Shown here one piece after another: positions 10,701 through 21,900 of a stretch of DNA of 64,000 nucleotides. The stretch is taken from contig NC_071670.1 of assembly GCF_028554725.1 (NCBI RefSeq), positions 71,585,001 to 71,649,000 of the forward strand, written 5' to 3'. How positions within the stretch are numbered: position 1 is the stretch's first letter; every line of letters starts with the position of its first letter. The translations under genes and the position numbers were made by a program. The notes under the pieces were generated by a model. It was not told the origin of the DNA, ran no database searches, and was given only the letters and a program-made list of their open reading frames with translations. The DNA is from Zeugodacus cucurbitae (Eukaryota > Arthropoda > Insecta > Diptera > Tephritidae).

Positions 10701-12225
10701 TATATAGTAGATATAACTATGAACACATTACATACCCTATTGGCCCATGACATCTTAAATCAATCAAATTATTTAAAGATGGTGTCGTATATCCGTCACA
10801 TAAATCATATAACCATTTGGAGGTCAACCTTGAAAAACATACACAAAATGTTAGAATATTGTTATTTAAGCGGTACTGTAAGTATATATTTTACATATAT
10901 TTTATTCTAAATACAATATTTACCAACATTGTCGAATATTACCTTAAATACGCTCCTATATATGTAATAAAAGATTCTAATTCAACTTTTGAATCAAACC
11001 TCATACAATAGCTTTGTGGTACGTCAGTTATCTCCAAATCAGCAGCATTATCCTCGATACTTATCGCAATAATGTCCCTAATTTTTGTTAGTAGCGTCCA
11101 CTGTAAAGAATAATCAATGGAATAACAAGTAAATGCAAACATTTTAAAAATATTATAATATAATATAAATAAAATGTAAGATAAAATATTAAAACTTACT
11201 TTTTCTTTTTTCAGCGAAATCTTTAGACCTGGCTCTGGATCATCATGGTTGTCTAGTTTAACATATGCTCTCATTTTTGTGTTTCCATTACTAGCATTAC
11301 AGCTTGCAGTTGGATGCAAAGTGTTCAAATCATCATTTGGGATATAATCTACTGTCACACAGTACACTTCCATCAAATACTTTGGCGCCAACTTACATAC
11401 CTCTTCAATATAATACAATTTAAATTCTGTGGTAAAATTTGTCTTTTCCCGCACTTCCTTAAATGTTTGGCGAATTTTGGGCTTTACAAAATATCTGTGC
11501 TCTTTTAAAAGAGTTTGAGGCAGGTATTGTTTATATTTATTTTCTATATTTGCAACTATGTCACGTTTATATTTTCTGTCATTCCTTTCCGTTTCAGTAC
11601 TTTTCGCTTGTAAATCAATAGACATGTCCATAACAGCCAACCCCATTATATTAGCCTTTTTTTCTTTGTGCCTTATTTCTGGGATTTTTTCATGTAATAT
11701 ATCGTAACGAATCTGCCAATATAAATATTCAAATGCTTGTTTGTCCAACGTTTTTAACTCCGTATCCATATTAGGGATTTTAATTCGTAACCGGAAACAG
11801 TATCGTACGCCAGGTGTTAACTCCTTACCCGGAGCAACCCATTCATTTTCAGAGTCCATTACACGTAAGCCAAATAACAACCGAGTCGTGGGTAGAATAT
11901 TTAATTGTCGACACATACTTACACATATATCCTCACATTTTAGCGAATTTCCGAAATCAGTATCTGTGTTATCTTTGTAGTTGAATATTTTATTTGATAT
12001 TTGAGGAGATGCATTTGTTATTGGCAAAGGGGAGATGTGTTGATCGGCTTGATCACTGCTACTTATACCCCCATTGCTATGAATTGAACTACAACCACCC
12101 ATTGAAAATGAGGCACTACTGGTATCAAGCAAAGTGATGGTAGTATTAGTCGTACCAGATGTGTTGGAAGCTCGATTCATAATCCACGGAGAGATCTCAA
12201 ACTTTTCTCCCAATAATCGGATCAT
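7790..12225 (-). CDS. hop: Janus kinase Hopscotch (JAK)
   Basis: Fourteen exons on the minus strand (first 12225-11200, then 11100-10943, 10828-10736, 10662-10549, 10491-10325, 10266-10132, 10069-9954, 9862-9650, 9581-9451, 9394-8749, 8672-8505, 8400-8234, 8169-8002, 7937-7790) give 1149 residues in frame, close to Drosophila Hop (about 1180). Order: FERM-like region to about 430; divergent SH2 (about 410-470, CHGPIGGAFSFAKLRS and NCIIRQCEKEYDVFYID); pseudokinase (about 600-830) with HGFIRCSN and DPG replacing HRD and DFG; active kinase (about 875-1145) with VAVKK, IIHRDLAARN, DFG and WYAPES. It would transduce cytokine (Unpaired/Domeless-type) signals to STAT at the plasma membrane. A His/Ser/Thr-rich segment sits near residues 15-60. 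It is divergent from NAXE. Identification rests on JAK domain order and the tandem kinase layout. Confidence 0.95.
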
Positions 12226-12756
12226 TAAATAGCATTTAGTACATACGCAGATATACTATGTTTGGAATATGTACTCGTTTTAAATTTTACTCCTTATTGG
12301 CATTCTTCACACATTTCTCATTTGTAAATATCGCTAATATTCTTAGATTTTAACACTGTTGTTTCGGTTACACACTTTAAGTAAATTAAAAATATACTTT
12401 TACTTAGATTGATTGCAAATCGATTCACCTTATTCGTCTTCTTTCAATTCTTTGCGTTTTATCAATTTACGCCATTTTGAAAAAAATACAACCAGTGTTC
12501 GAATATCAGAGATACGCGGTGCAGTATTGATTTTAAAAAGGAGCAGAAGAAAAAAGAGTAGCATTTCTCTGTTTTCCACCTGACATACAGAGAAAGTTTT
12601 CCTAATACATATTCGACTATATTTAGTGCAACACTGAATTTGTTTGTTTTTATTTTGCCTTGATTGCAGTCAAACAAAGGAAAGAATAAAAACAAGTGCA
12701 AATGTTTACAACATATCGGCTTTTTAATACAAAATTGTAAACGATTATTTTTATTA
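12226..12756. other. Divergent promoter region between hop and NAXE
   Basis: About 530 bp of AT-rich sequence between opposite starts. An in-frame ATG for NAXE also exists at 12664. No DRE octamer was found here. Nothing else is recognised. Confidence 0.5.
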
Positions 12757-13705
12757 ATGGTATTTAAAGTCATTCAGCTTTATAAACACACTCTTCATAA
12801 CGTAGTTCTGAATTCTGCAAATTACATAAAACAATTGCAACTTCATTATACAACGCGGTAATAAAAATAGTATTACAAAGTTTATATTGAGAATCATTAC
12901 TATTTATTTTTACTATTCATTCTTACTTAATTTTTTTTTTTTTAGCAAATACTCTGCAACAATGAAATTCTTAACACAAACTGAAGCAATCAAAATTGAT
13001 GAGGAATTATTCAACGAATATAAATTTAGTGTGGATCAACTCATGGAATTGGCCGGGTTGAGCTGTGCTCATGCTATAGCCAAATGCTATCCAACTGAAT
13101 GCTTCAAACGAGTGCTAGTATGCTGTGGACCGGGAAACAATGGCGGAGATGGATTAGTTTGTGCCCGACATTTATCTTTAATGAAATACGAGCCAACAAT
13201 TTATTATCCCAAAAAGACTGCAAAACCACTATATGAAAATCTAAGCCACCAGTGTAAAAGTAATGGAATACCATTCCTCCATTCAGATCCCACCCTTGAA
13301 AGTACAAATGATGACTTTGATTTAATTATTGATGCACTATTTGGTTTCAGCTTCAAACCGCCCGTGCGAGAAACTTTTATTCCTATTACTGAGATTCTTC
13401 AAAATACTAAAACTCCTATAGCAAGGTGAGTTATGGAAACCTATATTCAATAAGAAATCCATATATTGACTTTTTTGAATAGCATTGATATTCCAAGCGG
13501 TTGGGATGTAGAAAAAGGCAAAATAAGAGAAGAAGATTTCGAACCAGATCTCTTAATATCCCTAACGGCTCCAAAACTGTGCGCTAAGTTGTTTAAAGGC
13601 AAATACCATTATTTGGGAGGACGATTCGTACCGCCTACACTCCAGGAAAAGTATCAACTCAACCTACCAGCGTATATCGATTGTAATTTGTGTTTAAAAT
13701 TGTAG
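12757..13705 (+). CDS. Naxe: NAD(P)H-hydrate epimerase (NAXE/AIBP)
   Basis: Modelled as exons 12757-12857, 12946-13425 and 13483-13705, 267 residues. The enzyme interconverts R and S forms of damaged NAD(P)HX so that the dehydratase NAXD can repair them. YjeF-N family signatures are visible: FLTQTEAIKIDEELFNEYKF then SVDQLMELAGLSCAHAIA, VCCGPGNNGGDGLVCARHL (the glycine-rich NADHX-binding loop), IDALFGFSF and SIDIPSGWDVEKG. Most of the protein could start at the ATG at 12962. The upstream exon joins in frame across an exact GT-AG intron and adds a basic, acid-free leader (VFKVIQLYKHTLHN...HYTTRKYSAT) typical of a mitochondrial presequence. The ATG at 12664 is another in-frame candidate. A poly(A) signal AATAAA lies at 13723. 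The gene is only 52 bp tail-to-tail from NOB1. Confidence 0.92.
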
Positions 13706-13757
13706 TTCGATAACAAATACAAAATAAAAGAAATGAAGTTATTTTTTAAAATCCAAT

Positions 13758-15301
13758 CTATTTATAAACTCTATTGTAATGTTTTCTACGTCTATCTTCT
13801 TCAAATGTATTATTCCTAGCCCATTCCTTAAGATTTCCTTTAGAACGCAACATAGCGGATTTTGAGTCTACGTCACGCATTACGAAAGGCGAAAATCCGG
13901 CGATGTAATCTTCATCTAAAGCATTGGTTTTGGTCTTTGCTACACGTGATGGCATCTGTCTTGGTATAGGTTGGTCTTCAAATAATATTGGGTTACGTGA
14001 ATGTTTTCCTCCTTGGAATCTTGGCAAGCTTTGGTTTTTATATTTAGATGTTAGGGGACGACGAGTATTTATGTGAATCTAGAAAAGAGAAAAAATGTTT
14101 TTTTTTTATACTTATTAGTGTAATAGGTGAAGCTTTAAAATACGCTGCTTGAAACGAAACCACCTACCACTTGCTTTCCGTTCTCATCCAAACTAACAGC
14201 TACTCGTTTTAAAGTTTTGTTGCCACAGTTCGGACAAAAAACCTTGGTCATTATACTTGTTGTTTTAAAACAAGCATAACACCGTAAAATATAGGTACGT
14301 AAATGTTTAATTACACGTCCATCTAACGCACAAATTTGCAAATTCATTTGTTTTAAAACATTTTGAAGTGCATAGTCCGTTGACATACACGCGACAACAG
14401 GAACAACATCTGATTCCACTTTACCTTCCAAGGATTTTTTCACCTTTTTAATATTATGGGGTGTAATCCAACCGCCTTCAATGTCATCGGATTCAACTGT
14501 TATTTGTTCAGAATGTTGAGATGAGGTGTTATCATGTTCATCATTGCATTTAGATTCATCGTCTGTAGCAATTTCGGGATCAAGTAGGTCTTCGCTTTTT
14601 GGTACAAGTAAATCGCAAACATCATTATCACCCACATTACAATTTAACTTTTCAAAGAATTTATCAAGTTCTTCTTGTGTTATTTCATCAGTACTACCGT
14701 TGTTTGCATTCACATCATTGATTTGATCTTCTATAGAATTTTTAACTGCATCTTCTTTGTCATTGACAGGGTTAACAGATTCATAATTTTCCTCCTCATC
14801 ATTATCATCACTACTTGGTTCATCTTCACCTTCCGGATTATACCAACCTGCTAGTTTTGTATTGTCTTGGAATTCTTCGGGTTTCTCCTTAGATGCTATT
14901 ATTTTCGATACAACAGGTTCAGTACGCAAATGCGTGTCGCCAACGTTATCTACCTCAAGTTCATAAGTTAAAGAAATCACCTTAATGTCGATACCCGAGA
15001 GACTGGCATAGTCACCAGTTTTTTTGGCGAATTCTACACAGTGTTTTATACTATCAGTGCGAGGTTCTCGCACTTGTAGATCAAAAGGTAGAACGCAAAG
15101 CCTTCGGATTTGACGTTTATTACGCACCTCAGTAATAACATCAGGGACGGTTAAGACATTTTTCGCATAATCCTATAGAAATAGTAATCTGTTTAAACTT
15201 ACACAAAACATCGAATTTATACTTACATTTAGCTGAACAGCATTAATAAAAGCTGTAGTATCTGCAACCAAATATTCAATTTTCTCTTTCGCTTCGGCCA
15301 T
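13758..15301 (-). CDS. Nob1: NOB1 endonuclease (20S pre-rRNA site D, PIN domain)
   Basis: Three exons (15301-15227, 15172-14168, 14078-13758) give 466 residues. NOB1 cuts 20S pre-rRNA to mature 18S on late cytoplasmic 40S particles. An N-terminal PIN domain is seen: YLVADTTAFINA with the first catalytic Asp, VPDVITEVRNKRQ with the Glu, and CVEFAKKTGDYASLSGIDIK with the second acidic pair. Then comes a long acidic linker (about residues 150-270), the conserved GGWITPHNIKKVKK, and a zinc ribbon LRCYACFKTT...FCPNCGNKTLKRV. The C-terminal tail has GGKHSRNPILFEDQPIPRQ. All catalytic and zinc-binding residues appear intact. The start ATG lies 600 bp from ZAP3 across a divergent promoter. No minus-strand AATAAA is visible in the 52-bp gap to NAXE, so the 3' ends probably overlap. 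Confidence 0.95.
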
Positions 15302-15901
15302 TGTATATTTGTGATTTCATTTCTTCTATTCTCTACACGTGGGAACTTATAATGTTGCCACCCCATATATATCGATAATAATTTACTGGAGATTTTTGTG
15401 TAATTCTTTCACGCTGTTAAATGTTTAAATTGTTTTTTTTTTATGGTATGCATTGCATCACAAATTATTAGTTGTTATATACATGACCATGCTACCTACT
15501 TAAATGATTAAATAGTGCTTCTAATCAAATTTTAGTTCTAATAATTTGGTATGAAATATTATTTGTGATTACATTCTTAAAATCGATAAAAGAGTCGATT
15601 TTGATATATATATAAATAAATTTATCGCCATTTTTCCATATTTAGTTTTTTCTTGAAGAAAAATGGCGACTATTCAACAAAACTAATTGGTGACTTTGTG
15701 TTTTTGTCGAATTCCTGATTTATGTTACTAAGAAGAGTAAAATAGAAGGTTCGTGATCTCGATAAAACCAGAATATAAAATTTTATATTGTGAAAAACAT
15801 AAAAGTGAGATACAATTTTTCAGACCACTCTCCGGTTTGAATCATAAAAATATCCACATAGTTAAGTGAACATAATTATATAGAACTATATTTCAAAGAA
15901 T
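15302..15901. other. Divergent promoter region between NOB1 and ZAP3
   Basis: 600 bp between opposite starts, carrying one exact DRE octamer near the NOB1 end and an AATCGATAAA half-match near 15582-15591. The last 200 bp before 15902 are probably ZAP3 5' untranslated sequence. No other gene is seen. Confidence 0.6.
15370..15377. promoter_or_regulatory. DRE motif TATCGATA
   Basis: Exact TATCGATA, 69 bp upstream of the NOB1 start codon on the shared NOB1/ZAP3 promoter. In Drosophila this element binds DREF and marks housekeeping promoters, which suits both neighbours. The functional call is inferred from motif and position. Confidence 0.55.
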
Positions 15902-18900
15902 ATGTGGAATCAATGGGCTGGTCTTGGGGCTGGTGCTTCAATTCCGCCAATACCGGCACCACAATGTCCACCACCTCAACCACCACCACCATCCGTTGCA
16001 CCGCCACCGCCAACAACAGCGCCTCCTCCTACTCCAACAGAACAAACCACACCAATTATAGGACCAATGTTACCTGGTAGTGTGTCTGCAACAAACGTTA
16101 CTGCGGCAACATCAACACCAGGTGGACCATACGGGCAATATACTGAAGCGCAGTATGCTGCACTAACCCCAGAACAACAATATGCTTTACAACAGCATTG
16201 GCAGCAATGGCAGGCTTATCAACAAGAATATGCTAAGTGGCACGCTCAGTATGGTGAACAGGTAATATGGAAAATATTTATATTCCAATTTGTATTTTAA
16301 AAAATTTTATATTTCACAATTAGTATAAAAGGGAAATGGCTGCGGCAGCTTTAACAGGACAAAGTGCAAATGTTAATAACTATTACCACCAAGCACAAAT
16401 TCAAACACAGCAACCGCAAATACAATCTATTCAACAACCTCCACCTCCGCCTCCCTCTGATGGGCAAACAAATGTTAAAATTTCCGGAACTCCTCAAATA
16501 TACACGCAACCACCACCTATGCCAATTCAACCACATTCATCACTGAGTCAAGTTTTGCCTGTTAATCAGGGTTCTGCCCCAATACATCAACCTCCTCCAG
16601 TAGGACCTTATCCGAATATAAATTATCCCCAATGGACACCTTCATATCAACAACCGCAACAACAATTCAATTATAATCAACCACCTCCAGGTTTTAATCA
16701 ACAACCAACTAATTTCGGTCAAATGCCCAATTTTCAACAGCCGCCTCCAATGGTAGCAAAGCCACAACAGAATTCTAAACCTCATTCAATGCCTACCGCA
16801 CCACAAGTTATGCAGAAGCAACAGCTGGTTATGCCAACTTATGGTAATCCGAATAGTAATTCCAACCAAATTCGTGGAAGTAATAACTGTCAATCATCCT
16901 CTGTTCGGAATGATATTAGTGATCAAGATGAAAATTCATGGAAATCTAATTCAAATCTGCAAGGCAATGAAAATAACAAAAATCAAGATGCAGACAAAAT
17001 GCAATGGAATCACAATAAAAATAACTTTAATATCAATTTTGGTAGTACTAGGTCGGGAAATTCCTGCATGCCTAATGAAAGAGCTCCAAATAACTGGGAT
17101 AGAAAAAATGAAGACCCACATAATGCAAATGAATATGAGTTATCAAATGATAATATAAATGCTCCATCCGAGAACCGAAACAGTAGGGATGGTTTCGATA
17201 GTCGTTGGAGGAGTGAAAATGATAATAATAATGAAGATCACATGGATAATGTTTCTCAGACTCGCCGAGAAGGTCAAGGATCCACACAATGGAATAATAA
17301 CCGTAGTCAAGGTGGCAGCGCAGAAAATTATCAAGAATCATTTAATAATAGTAATTGCAGGAATAATGATGATTTCAATAGTCAAAGGAATCAGTATGAA
17401 CATAATGATCAAAGTGGAAATCGTTGGGGTAATAGAAGTGGCCAGTTTGGTAGCAATGATAGAAATGAAAGACATTTTGCAAACAATAACTATTTTAACA
17501 ACGAACAGAATGGAAATGAAAGGAATTTCGATGGGCCCAACTTCCTCCAAAACAGAAATAACACAGTTAATAAGAGATTTGGTCAAAATGACCGAAATTC
17601 TGGTGTTAATTTCAAACAACGGTCTGGGGACAAGGGTCCGTTTTATGGACAGCGCTACGATACTAATGATAGAAATAATGATTCGAATAATAGCTTTGGT
17701 GAAAACAACCACGATAATTTTGCTCAGGATAATAGATCTAATGTAAGGTCTAATTCGAACGATCGAAACTTCTCTAATAGAGACAATTTCAACAGATGCT
17801 CAGATATGAACGAATTCAACAATAGCCCACGTAATAACTTTAGTATGGGCCCAGACCATAATATTGCAAATAATCCATTTTCATCGAGTTCTCGTTCAAA
17901 TAGTCGAAACCTTAACCCACCAGACAAGGGAGATTGCTTTGGACTTAATGGCAATTTCAATTCTAAAAATAATGGAAATGGAAATGGAAATGTTCGTAAT
18001 CACCGCTCAAACGAAAGCTTTAATAATAGCTTTAATAGATCCAATTCAAATGAGAAAAACTTTGGTCCAAATAATTTTAATAGACGATCAAATTCAAATG
18101 AACGGAACTTTGGACAGAACACTATGAATCGTAAATCCAATTCTAATGATCGAAATTTCGGTTCTAATAGTAATTACAATAGAAAGCACAATACTAAAGA
18201 AAATATTCAAAATGTGCGAAATAGTCAGAATCAGATCGATTGCGATTTAGATGCAGACCGTTTGCAAACAGAACAAAAACAACAACGAACTGATTTGGAC
18301 GAAAAAAGTTTTGATCTCCAATTCCAACGCTGGGAGGAACAGTTCGAGCAATGGAAACTTGCTAATGCCAATCATCCTGACCGCGAGATGTATCGCCGCT
18401 ATGAGCAGGAATTCGAAAAGCAACGTCAACGAATAATGGAGCGACGTGAACAAATGCGGCTAAGAAAATTACAACAAATGGGCAAAAAGCCTGATATAGG
18501 TGAAAATGAAGCTCAAGACAGCGATGACAGATTGTCCCATAAACGGAATGCAGAAAGCAAAGCTGATGAGAATCCTAATGAGGAGGTCGCAGAAGTTATA
18601 AATGATCAGGACAAGGAAGAAGAAGATTTAAATCAACCTGCATCGGGGGTTCTAGAAGTAAACAAAGTAAATGAAAAAATAAAAACACTTGGAAAACCAA
18701 CAGAACAAGGAAATGTAGAAACCAAACAATTGGACGATGGAAGGCCCATGGAAAAAGTTGTAAAGTGCTCAACCACAGTTTCGCAAAGCAGTAATGATAC
18801 CTCTACAAATCATAAAGCAGAGACAAAATCAATTGGTTCACTTGGTATTTTAGGCAAGCGAAAGAGTCGCTTCAGTGCAGCCACAGAAGATCCTAAACCG

Positions 18901-21900
18901 CCAAAATTATCAAATGCTGTTGTAACCGAAATTATTTCTCTTGTGGAAGACGAGGAGAATAACACCGTAGATTCTCCCGGAGATATGTGTAATATATTTG
19001 GCAAATCTGAGGGAATTCCTGGACTGGATTTGGTAGAAGGTGGTGGTAAAATACCAATAAGTACCGTAGATGAAAGCAGTGAAAATATGCCGTCTAAAGA
19101 AACTACTAAACAAGAACAACCAGATAAACCAAAGGTTATCAACAAAATACCTTCACTATTTGATGTAGTCGTAGAAAAGCCGACAGATTTTCTGGGCCCT
19201 ACATCCATTTGCGATGATGACGAAGATGAAAGAGGTGACGGAGGAGGTAACGATGGCGACGAAGATTTCCATGGAGAAAATCGACGAGATGAACAGCAAA
19301 TACATCCTCATATATCGAACGCCATTCCTAATTTGGGCGATGCTCTTAGAGACCCTATTTTTATGCAGAAAATTTCACAGGCATTGGCCAAAGCTCAGGG
19401 CAGGGAAAGTGCAGATCCAAGTTGTGCGCCGCCTCCACAGTTTCTTCAACAATTGCCTATGTTACTTCAGCAATTACAAAAACAAAAATCTAATAATTTT
19501 GGCCCGAATTATGGTGGAAATGGTCCAAATTTCGGTGGACCAAATTGGGGAGGGCCAAATTTTAGTGGTAATCGGCCGAACTTTGGTGGAAACGGTCCAA
19601 ATTTCGGAGGAATGGGAGGTAATTTTGATTTTGATGGACCTAATTGTGGAAATGGACCGAATAGACAAAATTACAATAGAAACGGACCCAATTTCAATAG
19701 ATTTGGTCCGGGTGGTTCAAACTTCGGCGATGGTTATGGGCCGAATTTTCGAGGTGGTGGTCCAAATTTCGGTGATGATTATGGACCGAATTTCCAAGGT
19801 GATGGACCAAATTTCAGTGGTGATTATGGACCGAACTTTCGTGGTGAAGGCCCTAATTTCAGAAGTGGTAACGGTCCAAATTATGGTGATGGTGGCAATG
19901 GTTCGAAATTCGGTAGGAATGCACCGAACGATGACCGACGAAATTTTGGCAGGAATAATAGGAACATGGAAGAACGCAGAAATTACAATTCATCCCGTCG
20001 TGGCGGTGGCGCTGATAACAAAGGCAGACAAAGTCCAGATGCTATAGAAACCTCCAAGTCTTCATGGGTTGACGGGTATGTTTAACATTTATAAAACATA
20101 ATTAAACTAATTTTCCATATTAATTAAATTCTCATGAATTTTAATCATTTAAAAGAGGTGTGAGATCCGAAAGAGATATATTTTTCGAAAGTTATCTCAT
20201 AAGGCCCCACTATTTCAACAATAATAAATTATAATAATAAGCGTGCAGATTTCTTTGGTTAATCAATAATTCATTTTCCCCCAAAAACATCTTCAATATC
20301 CATATATCTTCAGTGTGTATTTAGCAACAAAATAATATCGCCCAAAACATGACATGAACGCCCCCCGAGAAACCTACCATGAATTACGACAGTCTACACT
20401 AGGAAATAGTCTATATCTTTACATCTCAATAAATCCGGAATGAAGAGCAAATATGTTTGTTTCTTCATTTTAACTAAAAGAAATTAAATTCACAAGTTTC
20501 GGTAATTGAAAATTACTTTTTCAATTTAAATTTTAACATAAATTTCATGTCAGTCATCATGATATATCAATTCACCTTGTTAGATAATTTTGTAAAATGC
20601 ATTTAAAAAATTTCATTATTTTATTTTAATGAAAAATCAGATTAATTTGAATAGTAAAAGTGAAATGCAGTGGAACTTCCATAACTCGAAGATCTCCATA
20701 ACTCAAACACTTGAATTGGCAATAGCGTTTAGAAGCCAAATTTTATACAAATTTCCTCCCCTAACTCGAACTCTTGGAGAGGCAATAGAGTGTAACTTTC
20801 ATACAAATTTCCTTCCATAAATCGAACTTTCTGGTTTAAAAAAGTCCCTCTATATTGTATGGAGACAAACCAAAAATATAATATTACACATATGGATTGC
20901 ATAAATCATCTAACAAAGGCATGGGACATAGACGTCAAGAGCCAATAATATCAAACTGCAACAAACAAAATTACAGAATACATGTTTAACTGTATGTACA
21001 TAATTCTTTATGCGAAGTTAATAAATAGAACAGTGTATAAATCTATATTACAGCTTTTTGAAAATGTATATGCTTTAATGAAAATTCTATAACTCGAAGT
21101 CTCTTTTTTTGTGGATTATGGTGATTTGAGTTAGAGAAGTTCCACTGTATTTATTTAGAAAAAAAAAAAATCCAAAATAAATGAAACTAGTTAAAATCTG
21201 GGTCATTTGAATAAGCTTTAAGTTTTTTACAAAAGCATTACAAATCTGTAAATTTTTAGGAAAATATTTCGTATTGCAATTGAGATGTACTACATTCTTA
21301 CACGCTTAATATGATGTTTCTGGAACGTATTATGATTTATTACTCGTATAAGTAGCTCATGTGTAAATTTGAAAATTTTTAAATGTTGACTGCATTAACT
21401 ACATAAATGTGATAGTCAGCAGATATGCATACATACATACATATGTACATAAAATACAATATGTCTTAGTTCAGATAAGACATATTTGAATTTGAACTGT
21501 AACTTTGATTTTCTCATTGAATTTTTATTAATGAATTATTCATAAAATTTCGAGTTTTATACTATTTTTATCGTATCTAAAAATGTATGTATGTATGTAT
21601 GCTCCTTGTCCAACTTCCATATACTCCCAAAAACGGTTGTCTTTGACAATAACGCCCTCTTCGGTCTCACAAATCTGAGTGTAGCGCACAAATACACTTT
21701 TCAATTGTAGTAAAATAGTGTATAACCACATTGATAAAACTGTTAATGCTGGAATTTCTATTCCATTCCTTCTCTTTTCATTGTCCCCTTGACAAACACA
21801 TGCATTACATATTTGTAACGTATGCGACATGCAAATGTGAACAATCGAATCGTGGGTCCATTGAACAATAATCCATAATTCCAAATGCTATTAGTGGTGG

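Noticed and set aside
17072..20047. Long frames antisense and out of frame to ZAP3 exon 2 (up to 277 codons)
   Set aside because: They are shadows of the repetitive Asn- and Gly-rich coding sequence. Only the plus-strand frame gives sensible protein and splices onward.
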